NCBI GenBank assembly: GCA_963978905.1
Contig: OZ022256.1
Coordinates: forward strand, 6,927,501 to 6,991,500
Length of the DNA: 64,000 bases
Reading direction: 5' to 3'
From: Trichostrongylus colubriformis
Lineage: Eukaryota; Nematoda; Chromadorea; Rhabditida; Trichostrongylidae
Part shown: one piece after another, positions 10,277 to 23,900 of the stretch
Position numbering within the stretch: the first letter of the stretch is position 1
Layout of the letters: the number at the start of each line of letters is the position of its first letter
The notes under the pieces: generated by a model
Seen by the model: the letters and a program-made list of their open reading frames with translations, nothing else
Told to the model about the DNA's origin: nothing
Databases searched by the model: none
Position numbers and translations under genes: made by a program

Positions 10277-13200
10277 TAGTTCAATCGTAGCACAGGCATG
10301 ACAAAATCCCGCAAATTTGAAAAGGAAAATGAGAAACCCATCATGAGGAAATATCCAGTATTCTTTTTTGTAAGGCAGCTAATTGGACTTCTCATAGAAC
10401 CTCTTGTTAGCTCAAGAATATATTACAAGGTTGGTACTATCTCTCAAATTGAAAGCGAAAACTATAAAACCCCCAGTGTAATGTAAGGGAGCCTAATGGT
10501 AGCTCAAGAGGAATTTAGTTGGACTTCACATGCGGCTCTCAAATAATTTAAAAGTAGTGCAGCTAACTATATAATACCCTCAAAAGTAATACCCAAAAAA
10601 CGCAGGACCCTTGGCAAAGAAACGGAAACTGTTCGATACTTCAAATAATCTAACTGGACTTTTCATAAGGATGCTAGGTAGTTCAGTCGTAGCACAGGCA
10701 TGACAAAATCCCGCAAATTTGAAAAGGAAAATGAGAAACCCATCATGAGGAAATATCCAATAATCTTTTTTGTAAGGCAACTAACTGGACTTTTCATAGA
10801 GCCTCTTGCTAGTTCACGAAAATATTACAAGATTAGTAGTATCCCTCATAGTCGAAGTGAAAACTGTAAAACCCTCACTGTTATGTAACCAAGCCCAGTG
10901 GTAGCTCATAAGGAATTTAGTTGGACTTCACATGCGGCTCTCAAATAACTTAAAAGTAGTGCAACTAACTATATAATACCCTCAAAAGTAATAACTGAAA
11001 AGCGCAGGACCCTTGGCAAAGAAACGAAAACTGTTCGATACTTCAAATAATCTAACTGGACTTTTCATAAGGATGCTAGGTAGTTCAATCGTAGTACAGG
11101 CATGACAAAATCCCGCAAATGTAGAAAGGAAAGTGAGATACCCATCATATAAAGAAAGGAAATATCCAGTATTCTTTTTTGTAAGGCAGTTAACTGGACT
11201 TCTTATTTAGCCTCTTGGTAGTTCACGAAAATTTTTACAAGATTGGTAGTATCCCTCGAACTGAAAGTGAAAACTATAAAACCCCCAGTGTAATGTAGGG
11301 AAGCCTGGTGGTAGTATGAGGAATTTAGTGGGACTTCACATGCGGCTCTCAAATAATTCAGAACTAGTGAAACTATATAATACCCTCAAAAGTAATACCC
11401 GAAAAGCGCAGGACCCTTGATGTAAAGAAACAAAAGCTGTTCGATACTCGAATAATCTAACTGGACTTTTCATAGGGATGCTAGGTAGTTCAGTTGTAGT
11501 ACAGGCATAACAAAATCCCACAAATGTGAAAAGGAAAGTGAGATACCCATCATATAAAGAAAGGAAATATCCAGTATTCTTTTTTGTAAGGCAACTAATT
11601 GGACTTCTCATAGAACCTCTTGTTAGCTCAAGAATATATTACAAGGTCGGTACTATCTCTCAAATTGAAAGCGAAAACTATAAAACCCCCAGTGTAATGT
11701 AAGGGAACCTAATGGTAGCTCAAGAGGAATTTAGTTGGACTTCACATGCGGCTCTCAAATAATTTAAAAGTAGTGCAGCTAACTATATAATACCCTCAAA
11801 AGTAATACCTGAAAAGCGCAGGACCCTTGGCAAAGAAACGAAAACTGTTCGATACTTCAAATAATCTAACTGGACTTTTCATAAGGATGCTAGGTAGTTC
11901 AATCTAAATACAGGCATGACAAAATCCCGCAAATTTGAAAAGGAAAATGAGAAACCCATCATGAGGAAATATCCAGTATTCTTTTTTGTAAGGCAGCTAA
12001 TTGGACTTCTCATAGAACCTCTTGTTAGCTCAAGAATATATTACAAGGTTGGTACTATCTCTCAAATTGAAAGCGAAAACTATAAAACCCCCAGTGTAAT
12101 GTAAGGGAGCCTAATGGTAGCTCAAGAGGAATTTAGTTGGACTTCATATGCGGCTCTCAAATAATTTAAAAGTAGTGCAGCTAACTATATAATACCCTCA
12201 AAAGTAATACCCAAAAAACGCCGGACCCTTGGCAAAGAAACGAAAACTGTTCGATACTTTAAAGAATCTAACTGGACTTCTCATAGGGATGCTAGGTAGT
12301 TCAATCGCAGTACAGGCATGACAAAATCCCGCAAATGTGAAAAGGAAGGTGAGATACTCATCATATAAAGAAAGGAAATATCCAGTATTCTTTTTTGTAA
12401 GGCAACTAATTGGACTTCTCATAGAGCCTCTTGCTAGTTTACGAAAATATTACAAGATTGGTAGTATCCCTCATAGTCGAAGTGAAAACTGTAAAACCCT
12501 CACTGTAATGTAAGGAAGCCTAATGGTAGTATGAGGAATTTAGTGGGACTTCACATGCGGCTCTCAAGCAATTCACAAGTAGTGAAACTAAAGATTACCC
12601 TTAAAAGTAATACCCGAAAAGCGCAGGACCCTTGATGTAAAGAAACGAAAGCTGTTCGATACTTCGAATAATCTAACTGGACTTTTCATAAGGATGCTAG
12701 GTAGTTCAATAGTAGTACAAGCATGACAAAATCGCGCAAATTTGAAAAGGAAAATGAGAAACCCATCATGAGGAAATATCCAGTATTCTTTTTGTAAGGC
12801 AACTAATTGGACTTCTCATAGAACCTCTTGTTAGCTCAAGAAAATATTACAAGGTTGGTAGTATCCCTCATAGTCGAAGTGAAAACTGTAAAACCCTCAC
12901 TGTTATGTAAGCAAGCCTAGTGGTAGCTCATAAGGAATTTAGTTGGACTTCACATGCGGCTCTCAAATAACTCAAAAGTAGTGCAACTAACTATATAATA
13001 CCCTCAAAAAAAACCCGAAAGGCGCAAGACCTTTGATATAAAGAGACATAAGCTGTTTGATACTTTAAAGAATCTAACTGGACTTATAGGGATGCTAGGT
13101 AGTTCAATCGCAGTACAGGCATGACAAAATCCCGCAAATGTGAAAAGGAAGGTGAGATACCCATCATATAAAGAAAGGAAATATCCAGTATTTTTTTTTA

Positions 13201-14087
13201 TAAGGCAACTAATTGGACTTCTCATAGAACCTCTTGTTAGCTCAAGAATATATTATAAGGTTGGTAGTATCTCTCAAATTGAAAGCGAAAACTATAAAAC
13301 CCCCAATGTAATGTAAGGAAGCCTAATGGTAGCTTAAGAGGAATTCAGTTGGACTTCACATGCGGCTCTCAAATAACTTAAAAGTAGTGCAACTAACTAT
13401 ATAATACCCTCAAAAGTAATACCTGAAAAGCGCAGGACCCTTGGCAAAGAAACGAAAACTGTTCGATACTTCAAATAATCTAACTGGACTTTTCATAAGG
13501 ATGCTAGGTAGTTCAATCGTAGTACAGGCATGACAAAATCCCGCAAATGTAAAAAGGAAAGTGAGATACCCATCATATTAAGAAAGGAAATATCCAATAA
13601 TCTTTTTTGTAAGGCAACTAAGTGGACTTTTCATAGAGCCTCTTGCTAGTTCACGAAAATATTACAAGATTAGTAGTATCCCTCATAGTCGAAGTGAAAA
13701 CTGTAAAACCCTCACTGTTATGTAAGCAAGCCCAGTGGTAGCTCATAAGGAATTTAGTTGGACTTCACATGCGGCTCTTGAATAACTCAAAAGTAGTGCA
13801 ACTAACTATATAATACCCTCAAAAAAAAAAACCCGAAAGGCGCAAGACCTTTGATATAAAGAGACATAAGCTGTTTGATACTTTAAAGAATCTAACTGGA
13901 CTTCTCATAGGGATGCTAGGTAGTTCAGTTGTAGTACAGGCATGACAAAATCCCACAAATGTGAAAAGGAAAGTGAGATACCCATCATATAAAGAAAGGA
14001 AATATCCAGTATTCTTTTTTGTAAGGCAACTAATTGGACTTCTCATAGAACCTCTTGTTAGCTCAAGAATATATCACAAGGTTGGTA
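10277..14087. repeat. satellite array between the two mariner elements
   Basis: Tandem ~406-bp monomers continue, with the monomer landmark near 10281, 10672, 11070, 11477, 11886, 12291, 12693, 13096 and 13501. Units differ from each other by many scattered substitutions and in the length of an A run following CCCTC (for example near 12998 and 13818). Monomers here include the variant whose 5' segment reads CTTGGCAAAGAAACG in place of CTTGATGTAAAGAAACG. Confidence 0.9.
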
Positions 14088-14986
14088 TTAGGTTGTAAGG
14101 AAAGTTCTGGCCGCTTTTTCGCGTTCACAAGATAAATTCAAATATCAGAGCGCGTCAGCATGTATCAGCTGACATATTGTGCTCGTTAGATAGATAAAAA
14201 GTTGCTCTTTCAGAATATATGTTTTATTTGGAGTGCCACACGGTTTTCGAATTATTAGGAAAATTTTAAAGTACTGCTAAAATGGCACTTTTGAGATGAC
14301 TTCACTTCACGAGTTCTTGTTCAGCCGAGTCTTAGCGAAGAGGACCACAAATGTGAATACTGCAAGAGGAGGGGGTGAATCATTGGATGGAACACATTGT
14401 CTCTGGTTTCAGAAGTGCAGAAATGAGAACGAGCTGCTCGGATTTTCAATTGATCAAATCGCTTCAACTAAAACGGCAGAAGGCAATGAGCGTCCATGTT
14501 TGCAGGAGATATCCACAAGTATTGGCCCTCAACAAGCAACCTTAGTTGACCACCTTAAGTGGCCCTGAGTTGGAAAAATCCAAAAAAATGGGTGCCGCGG
14601 GACCCCTCACGGCAGTCACGCGCAAGCGCATTTTTCACAAATCCTCTTCCACTAATTGAAGCAGTTGCAGGATAAGGCCCTTACTCGTCTATCATGTTCA
14701 TCAGATCTAGCGCTAACTATGCCCCACTTCCCAAAACATCTGGCCAGCTCCTTCAGTAGCAGCGTGTTTAGAAAGAGTGGCGATTTGGAGTCGACTTTTT
14801 TTCGTTTCGCGCAATATAAATTATCAGCCCTTTATCAAATTGAGATATGTAGGTATGCATAGTGTTGCCAAGAGCGTAGCGAATTTAATGGTGCTCATTC
14901 TGTGAGAAAAGATGCACTCTGAGCTGAGTTATGATCTCTCGAAGTTGAAATTTCAAAAACCGGCCAGAACTTTCCTTACAACCTAA
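14088..14986 (+). mobile_element. mariner-like transposon, 899 bp, decayed
   Basis: Perfect 26-bp terminal inverted repeats (TTAGGTTGTAAGGAAAGTTC onward at 14088-14113, complement at 14961-14986) are bounded by TA at 14086-14087 and 14987-14988. A paralogous uninterrupted site, GGTTGGTACTATCTCTCGCG, is at 8071-8090. The terminal repeats differ from those of the 506-bp element, so this is a second family. The interior carries broken remains of a plus-strand transposase with its middle part missing. The intact ends beside a decayed interior indicate that the copy moved as an already defective, non-autonomous element. Confidence 0.9.
14296..14862 (+). pseudogene. mariner transposase remnant (N- and C-terminal pieces)
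   Basis: The frame 14296-14565 resembles a mariner N-terminus: an EFLFSRVLAKRTTN-like first helix region, then LWFQKCRN matching the WFxKFR motif, and an ISTSIGPQQATLVDHLK segment like the second helix-turn-helix. A stop then interrupts it. A KMGAAGPLTAVTRKRIF-like segment continues in another frame near 14585-14640. The frame at 14656-14862 resembles the C-terminal end: SSDLALTMPHFPKHL aligns with the family motif around the third catalytic Asp, and the Asp is absent in this copy. The central catalytic segment is missing between these parts. The assignment rests on recalled family motifs, not on a search. Confidence 0.7.
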
Positions 14987-17900
14987 TACTATCTCTCGCG
15001 GCTCTCAAATAACTTAAAAGTAGTGCAACTAACTATATAATACCCTCAAAAGTAATACCTGAAAAGCGCAGGACCCTTGGCAAAGAAAGAAAAACTGTTC
15101 GATACTTCAAATAATCTAACTGGACTTCTCATAGGGATGCTAGGTAGTTCAGTCGTAGTACAGGCATGACAAAATCCCGCACATGTGAAAAGGAAAGTGA
15201 GAAACCCATCATGTTAAGAAAGGAAATATCCAGTATTCTTTTTTGTAAAGCAACTAATTGGACCTTTCATAGAGCCTCTTGCTAGTTCACGAAAATATTA
15301 CAAGATTAGTAGTATCCCTCATAGTCGAAGTGAAAACTGTAAAACCCTCACTGTTATGTAAGCAAGCCTAGTGGTAGCTCATAAGGAATTTAGTTGGACT
15401 TCACATGCGGCTCTCAAATAACTCAAAAGTAGTGCAACGAACTATACAATACCCTCAAAAAAAAAAACCCGAAAGGCGCAAGACCTTTGATATAAAGAGA
15501 CATAAGCTGTTTGATACTTTAAAGAATCTAACTGGACTTCTCATAGGGATGCTAGGTAGTTCAGTTGTAGTACAGGCATGACAAAATCCCACAAATGTGA
15601 AAAGGAAAGTGAGATACCCATCATATAAAGAAAGGAAATATCCAGTATTCTTTTTTGTAAGGCAACTAATTGGACTTCTCATAAACCTCTTGTTAGCTCA
15701 AGAATATATCACAAGGTTGGTACTATCTCTCGCGGCTCTCAAATAACTTAAAAGTAGTGCAACTAACTACATAATACCCTCAAAAGTAATACCTGAAAAG
15801 CGCAGGACCCTTGGCAAAGAAACGAAAACTGTTCGATACTTCAAATAATCTAGCTGGACTTTTCATAAGGATGCTAGGTAGTTCAATCGTAGTACAGGCA
15901 TGACAAAATCCCGCAAACGTAAAAAGGAAAGTGAGATACCCATCATATTAAGAAAGGAAATATCCAATAATCTTTTTTGTAAGGCAGCTAACTGGACTTC
16001 TTATTTAGCCTCTTGGTAGTTCACGAAAATTTTTACAAGATTGGTAGTATCCCTCGAACTGAAAGTGAAAACTATAAAACCCCCAGTGTAATGTAGGGAA
16101 GCCTGGTGGTAGTATGAGGAATTTAGTGGGACTTCACATGCGGCTCTCAAATAATTCAGAACTAGTGAAACTATATAATACCCTCAAAAGTAATACCCGA
16201 AAAGCGCAGGACCCTTGATGTAAAGAAACGAAAGCTGTTCGATACTCGAATAATCTAACTGGACTTTTCATAAGGATGCTAGGTAGTTCAATCGTAGTAA
16301 AGGCATGGCAAAATCCCGCAAATTTGAAAAGGAAAGTGAGCTACCCATCATATTAAGAAAGGAAATATCCAATAATCTTTTTTGTAAAGCAGTTAACTGG
16401 ACTTCTTATTTAGACTCTTGGTAGTTCACGAAAATTTTACAAGGTTGGTAGTATCAATCAGATTGAAAGCGAAAACTAGAAAACCCCCAATGTAATGTAA
16501 GGAAGCCTTATGGTAACTCAAGAGGAGTTTAGTTGGACTTCACATGCGGCTCTCAAGCAATTCACAAGTAGTGAAACTAAAGAATACCCTCAAAAGTAAA
16601 ACCCAAAAGCGTAAGACCCTTGATGTAAAGAAGCGAAAGTTGTTCGTACTTCAAAGATTCTAACTGAACTTTTCCTAAGGATGTTTGTAGTTCAATCGTA
16701 GTACAGGCATGACAAAATCCCGCAAATTTGAAAAGGAAAATGAGAAACCCATCATGAGGAAATATCCAGTATTCTTTTTTGTAAGGCAACTAATTGGACT
16801 TCTCATAGAACCTCTTGTTAGCTCAAGAATATATTACAAGGGTTGGTACTATCTCTCAAATTGAAAGCGAAAACTATAAAACCCCCAATGTAATGTAAGG
16901 GAGCCTAATGGTAGCTCAAGAGGGATTTAGTTGGACTTCACATGCGGCTCTCAAATAATTTAAAAGTAGTGCAGCTAACTATATAATACCCTCAAAAGTA
17001 ATACCCAAAAAACGCAGGACCCTTGATGTAAAGAAACGAAAGCTGTTCGATACTTCAAAGATTCTAACTGGACTTTTCATAAGGATGCTAGATAGTTCAA
17101 TCGTGATACAGGCATGACAAAATCCCGCAAATGTGAAAAGGAAAGTGAGATACCCATCGTATAAAGAAAGGAAATATCCAGTATTCTTTTTTGTAAGGCA
17201 GCTAACTGGACTTCTTATTTAGCCTCTTGGTAGTTCACGAAAATTTTTACAAGATTGGTAGTATCCCTCGAACTGAAAGTGAAAACTATAAAACCCCCAG
17301 TGTAATGTAGGGAAGCCTGGTGGTAGTATGAGGAATTTAGTGGGACTTCACATGCGGCTCTCAAATAATTCAGAACTAGTGAAACTATATAATACCCTCA
17401 AAAGTTATACCCCTAAAGCGCAGGACCCTTGATGTAAAGAAACGAAAGCTGTTCGATACTCGAATAATCTAACTGGACTTTTCATAAGGATGCTAGGTAG
17501 TTTAATCGTAGTAAAGGCATGGCAAAATCCCGCAAATTTGAAAAGGAAAATGAGAAACCCATCATGAGGAAATATCCAGTATTCTTTTTTGTAAGGCAAC
17601 TAATTGGACTTCTCATAGAACCTCTTGGTAGTTCACGAAAATTTTACAAGGTTGGTAGTATCAATCAGATTGAAAGCGAAAACTATAAAACCCCCAATGT
17701 AATGTAAGGAAGCCTTATGGTAACTCAAGAGGAGTTTAGTTGGACTTCACATGCGGCTCTCAAGCAATTCACAAGTAGTGAAACTAAAGAATACCCTCAA
17801 AAGTAAAACCCAAAAGCGTAAGACCCTTGATGTAAAGAAGCGAAAGTTGTTCGTACTTCAAAGATTCTAACTGAACTTTTCCTAAGGATGTTTGTAGTTC

Positions 17901-20900
17901 AATCGTAGTACAGGCATGACAAAATCCCGCAAATTTGAAAAGGAAAATGAGAAACCCATCATGAGGAAATATCCAGTATTCTTTTTTGTAAGGCAACTAA
18001 TTGGACTTCTCATAGAACCTCTTGTTAGCTCAAGAATATATTACAAGGGTTGGTACTATCTCTCAAATTGAAAGCGAAAACTATAAAACCCCCAATGTAA
18101 TGTAAGGGAGCCTAATGGTAGCTCAAGAGGAATTTAGTTGGACTTCACATGCGGCTCTCAAATAATTTAAAAGTAGTGCAGCTAACTATATAATACCCTC
18201 AAAAGTAATACCCAAAAAACGCAGGACCCTTGATGTAAAGAAACGAAAGCTGTTCGATACTTCAAAGATTCTAACTGGACTTCTCATAAAGATGCTAGGT
18301 AGTTCAGTAGTAGTACAAGCATGACAAAATCCCGCCATGTGAAAAGGAAAGTGAGAAACCCATCATGTTAAGAAAGGAAATATCCAGTATTCTTTTTTGT
18401 AAAGCAACTAATTGGATTTTTCATAGAACCTCTTTTTAGCTCAAGAAAATATTACAAGGTTGGTAGTATCCCTCATAGTCGAAGTGAAAACTGTAAAACC
18501 CTCACTGTAATGTAACCAAGCCTAGTGGTAGGTCATAAGGAATTTAGTGGGACTTCACATACGGCTCTCAAATAACATAAAAGTAGTGCAACTAACTATA
18601 TAATACCCTCAAAAGTAATACCCGAAAAGCGCAGGACCCTTGATGTAAAGAAACGAAAGCTGTTCCATACTTCGAATAATCTAACTGGACTTTTCAAAAG
18701 GATGCTAGATAGTTCAATCGTGATACAGGCATGACAAAATCCCGCAAATGTGAAAAGGAAAGTGAGATACCCATCATATAAAGAAAGGAAATATCCAGTA
18801 TTCTTTTTTGTAAGGCAGCTAACTGGACTTCTTATTTAGCCTCTTGGTAGTTCACGAAAATTTTTACAAGATTGGTAGTATCCCTCGAACTGAAAGTGAA
18901 AACTATAAAACCCCCAGTGTAATGTAGGGAAGCCTGGTGGTAGTATGAGGAATTTAGTGGGACTTCACATGCGGCTCTCAAATAATTCAGAACTAGTGAA
19001 ACTATATAATACCCTCAAAAGTTATACCCCTAAAGCGCAGGACCCTTGATGTAAAGAAACGAAAGCTGTTCGATACTCGAATAATCTAACTGGACTTTTC
19101 ATAAGGATGCTAGGTAGTTTAATCGTAGTAAAGGCATGGCAAAATCCCGCAAATTTGAAAAGGAAAATGAGAAACCCATCATGAGGAAATATCCAGTATT
19201 CTTTTTTGTAAGGCAGCTAACTGGACTTCTTATTTAGCCTCTTGGTAGTTCACGAAAATTTTTACAAGATTGGTAGTATCCCTCGAACTGAAAGTGAAAA
19301 CTATAAAACCCCCAGTGTAATGTAGGGAAGCCTGGTGGTAGTATGAGGAATTTAGTGGGACTTCACATACGGCTCTCAGATAACATAAAAGTAGTGCAAC
19401 TAACTCTATAATACCCTCAAAAGTAATACCCGAAAAGCGCAGGACCCTTGATGTAAAGAAACGAAAGCTGTTCCATACTTCGAATAATCTAACTGGACTT
19501 TTCATAAGGATGCTAGATAGTTCAATCGTAGTAAAGGCATGGCAAAATCCCGCAAATGTGAAAAGGAAAGTGAGCTACCCATCATATTAAGAAAGGAAAT
19601 ATCCAATAATCTTTTTTGTAAAGCAGTTAACTGGACTTCTTATTTAGACTCTTGGTAGTTCACGAAAATTTTACAAGGTTGGTAGTATCAATCAGATTGA
19701 AAGCGAAAACTATAAAACCCCCAATGTAATGTAAGGAAGCCTTATGGTAACTCAAGAGGAGTTTAGTTGGACTTCACATGCGGCTCTCAAGCAATTCACA
19801 AGTAGTGAAACTAAAGAATACCCTCAAAAGTAAAACCCAAAAGCGTAAGACCCTTGATGTAAAGAAGCGAAAGTTGTTCGTACTTCAAAGATTCTAACTG
19901 AACTTTTCCTAAGGATGTTTGTAGTTCAATCGTAGTACAGGCATGACAAAATCCCGCAAATTTGAAAAGGAAAATGAGAAACCCATCATGAGGAAATATC
20001 CAGTATTCTTTTTTGTAAGGCAACTAATTGGACTTCTCATAGAACCTCTTGTTAGCTCAAGAATATATTACAAGGGTTGGTACTATCTCTCAAATTGAAA
20101 GCGAAAACTATAAAACCCCCAATGTAATGTAAGGGAGCCTAATGGTAGCTCAAGAGGAATTTAGTTGGACTTCACATGCGGCTCTCAAATAATTTAAAAG
20201 TAGTGCAGCTAGCTATATAATACCCTCAAAAGTAATACCCAAAAAACGCAGGACCCTTGATGTAAAGAAACGAAAGCTGTTCGATACTTCAAAGATTCTA
20301 ACTGGACTTTTCATAAGGATGCTAGATAGTTCAATCGTGATACAGGCATGACAAAATCCCGCAAATGTGAAAAGGAAAGTGAGATACCCATCGTATAAAG
20401 AAAGGAAATATCCAGTATTCTTTTTTGTAAGGCAGCTAACTGGACTTCTTATTTAGCCTCTTGGTAGTTCACGAAAATTTTTACAAGATTGGTAGTATCC
20501 CTCGAACTGAAAGTGAAAACTATAAAACCCCCAGTGTAATGTAGGGAAGCCTGGTGGTAGTATGAGGAATTTAGTGGGACTTCACATGCGGCTCTCAAAT
20601 AATTCAGAACTAGTGAAACTATATAATACCCTCAAAAGTTATACCCGAAAAGCGCAGGACCCTTGATGTAAAGAAACGAAAGCTGTTCGATACTCGAATA
20701 ATCTAACTGGACTTTTCATAAGGATGCTAGGTAGTTTAATCGTAGTAAAGGCATGGCAAAATCCCGCAAATTTGAAAAGGAAAATGAGAAACCCATCATG
20801 AGGAAATATCCAGTATTCTTTTTTGTAAGGCAACTAATTGGACTTTTCATAGAACCTCTTGTTAGCTCAAGAATATATCACAAGGTTGGTACTATCTCTC

Positions 20901-23900
20901 GCGGCTCTCAAATAACATAAAAGTAGTGCAACTAACTATATAATACCCTCAAAAGTAATACCCAAAAAGCGCAGGACCCTTGATGTAAAGAAACGAAAGC
21001 TGTTCGATACTTCAAAGAATCCAACTGGACTTCTCATGAGGATGCTAGGTAGTTCAATCGTAGTAAAGGCATGGCAAAATCCCGCAAATTTGAAAAGGAA
21101 AGTGAGCTACCCATCATATTAAGAAAGGAAATATCCAATAATCTTTTTTGTAAGGCAGTTAACTGGACTTCTTATTTAGACTCTTGGTAGTTCACGAAAA
21201 TTTTACAAGGTTGGTAGTATCAATCAGATCGAAAGCGAAAACTATAAAACCCCCAATGTAGTGTAAGGAAGCCCTATGGTAACTCAAGAGGAGTGTAGTT
21301 GGACTTCACATGCGGCTCTCAAGCAATTCACAAGTAGTGAAACTAAAGAATACCCTCAAAAGTAAAACCCAAAAGCGTAAGACCCTTGATGTAAAGAAGC
21401 GAAAGTTGTTCGTACTTCAAAGATATTAACTGAACTTTTCCTAAGGATGTTTGTAGTTCAATGGTAGTACAGGCATGACAAAATCCCGCAAATTTGAAAA
21501 GGAAAATGAGAAACCCATTATGAGGAAATATCCAGTATTCTTTTTTGTAAGGCAACTAATTGGACTTCTCATAGAGCCTCTTGCTAGTTTACGAAAATAT
21601 TACAAGATTGGTAGTATCCCTCATAGTCGAAGTGAAAACTGTAAAACCCTCACTGTAATGTAAGGAAGCCTAATGGTAGTATGAGGAATTTAGTGGGACT
21701 TCACATGCGGCTCTCAAGCAATTCACAAGTAGTGAAACTAAAGAATACCCTCAAAAGTAAAACCCAAAAGCGTAAGACCCTTGATGTAAAGAAGCGAAAG
21801 TTGTTCGTACTTCAAAGATTCTAACTGAACTTTTCCTAAGGATGTTTGTAGTTCAATCGTAGTACAGGCATGACAAAATCCCGCAAATTTGAAAAGGAAA
21901 ATGAGAAACCCATCATGAGGAAATATCCAGTATTCTTTTTTGTAAGGCAACTAATTGGACTTCTCATAGAACCTCTTGTTAGCTCAAGAATATATTACAA
22001 GGGTTGGTACTATCTCTCAAATTGAAAGCGAAAACTATAAAACCCCCAATGTAATGTAAGGGAGCCTAGTGGTAGCTCATAAGGAATTTAGTTGGACTTC
22101 ACATGCGGCTCTCAAATAACTCAAAAGTAGTGCAACTAACTATATAATACCCTCAAAAAAAAACCCGAAAGGCGCAAGACCTTTGATATAAAGAGACATA
22201 AGCTGTTTGATACTTTAAAGAATCTAACTGGACTTATAGGGATGCTAGGTAGTTCAATCGCAGTACAGGCATGACAAAATCCCGCAAATGTGAAAAGGAA
22301 GGTGAGATACCCATCATATAAAGAAAGGAAATATCCAGTATTCTTTTTTATAAGGCAACTAATTGGACTTCTCATAGAACCTCTTGCTAGCTCAAGAATA
22401 TATTATAAGGTTGGTAGTATCTCTCAAATTGAAAGCGAAAACTATAAAACCCCCAATGTAATGTAAGGAAGCCTAATGGTAGCTTAAGAGGAATTCAGTT
22501 GGACTTCACATGCGGCTCTCAAATAACTTAGAAGTAGTGCAACTAACTATATAATACCCTCAAAAGTAATACCCAAAAAGCGCAGGACCCTTGATGTAAA
22601 GAAACGAAAGCTGTTCGATACTTCAAAGAATCCAACTGGACTTCTCATGAGGATGCTAGGTAGTTCAATCGTAGTAAAGGCATGACAAAATCCCGCAAAT
22701 GTGAAAAGGAAGGTGAGATACCCATCATATAAAGAAAGGAAATATCCAGTATTCTTTTTTATAAGGCAACTAATTGGACTTCTCATAGAACCTCTTGTTA
22801 GCTCAAGAATATATTACAAGGTTGGTAGTATCCCTCATAGTCGAAGTGAAAACTGTAAAACCCTCACTGTAATGTAACCAAGCCTAGTGGTAGCTCATAA
22901 GGAATTTAGTGGGACTTCACATACGGCTCTCAAATAACATAAAAGTAGTGCAACTAACTATATAATACCCCCAAAAGTAATACCCGAAAAGCGCAGGACC
23001 CTTGATGTAAAGAAACGAAAGCTGTTCGATACTCGAATAATCTAACTGGACTTTTCATAAGGATGCTTGTAGTTCAATCGTAGTGCAGGCATGACAAAAT
23101 CCAGCAATTTTGAAAAGGAAAATGAGAATCCCATCATGTTGAGAAAGGAAATATCTATCAATCTTTTTTGTAAGGCAGTTAACTGGACTTCTTATTTAGC
23201 CTCTTGGTAGTTCACGAAAATTTTACAAGATTGGTAGTATCCCTCGAATTGAAAGTGAAAACTATAAAACCCCCAGTGTAATGTAGGGAAGCCTGATGGT
23301 AGTATGAGGAATTTAGTGGGACTTCACATGCGGCTCTCAAGCAATTCACAAGTAGTGAAACTAAAGAATACCCTCAAAAGTAAAACTCAAAAGCGTAAGA
23401 CCCTTGATGTAAAGAAGCGAAAGTTCTTCGTACTTCAAAGATTCTAACTGAACTATTCATAAGGATGTTTGGTAGTTCAATCGTAGTACAGGCATGACAA
23501 AATCCCGCAATTTTGAAAAGGAAAGTGAGATACCCATCATATTAAGAAAGGAAATATCTATCAATCTTTTTGTAAGGCAGTTAACTGGACTTCTTATTTA
23601 GACTCTTGGTAGTTCACGAAAATTTTACAAGATCGGTAGTATCCCTCATAGTCGGAATGAAAACTGTAAAACCCTCACTGTAATGTAACCAAGCCTAGTG
23701 GTAGCTCATTCGGAACTTATTGGGACTTCACATGCGGCTCTCAAATAGTTTAAAAGTAGTGCAGCTAACTATATAATACCCTCAAAAGTAATACCCAAAA
23801 AAACGCAGGACCCTTGATGTAAAGAAACGAAAGCTGTTCGATACTTCAAAGATTCTAACTGGACTTCTCATAAAGATGCTAGGTAGTTCAGTAGTAGTAC

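Noticed and set aside
14656..14862. Independent small gene
   Set aside because: It lies inside the 899-bp mariner and its translation fits the C-terminal end of a degraded transposase.
9771..14986. TTAGG at transposon ends as insect-type telomere repeat
   Set aside because: It occurs once at each mariner terminus as part of the inverted repeat and is not tandemly repeated.
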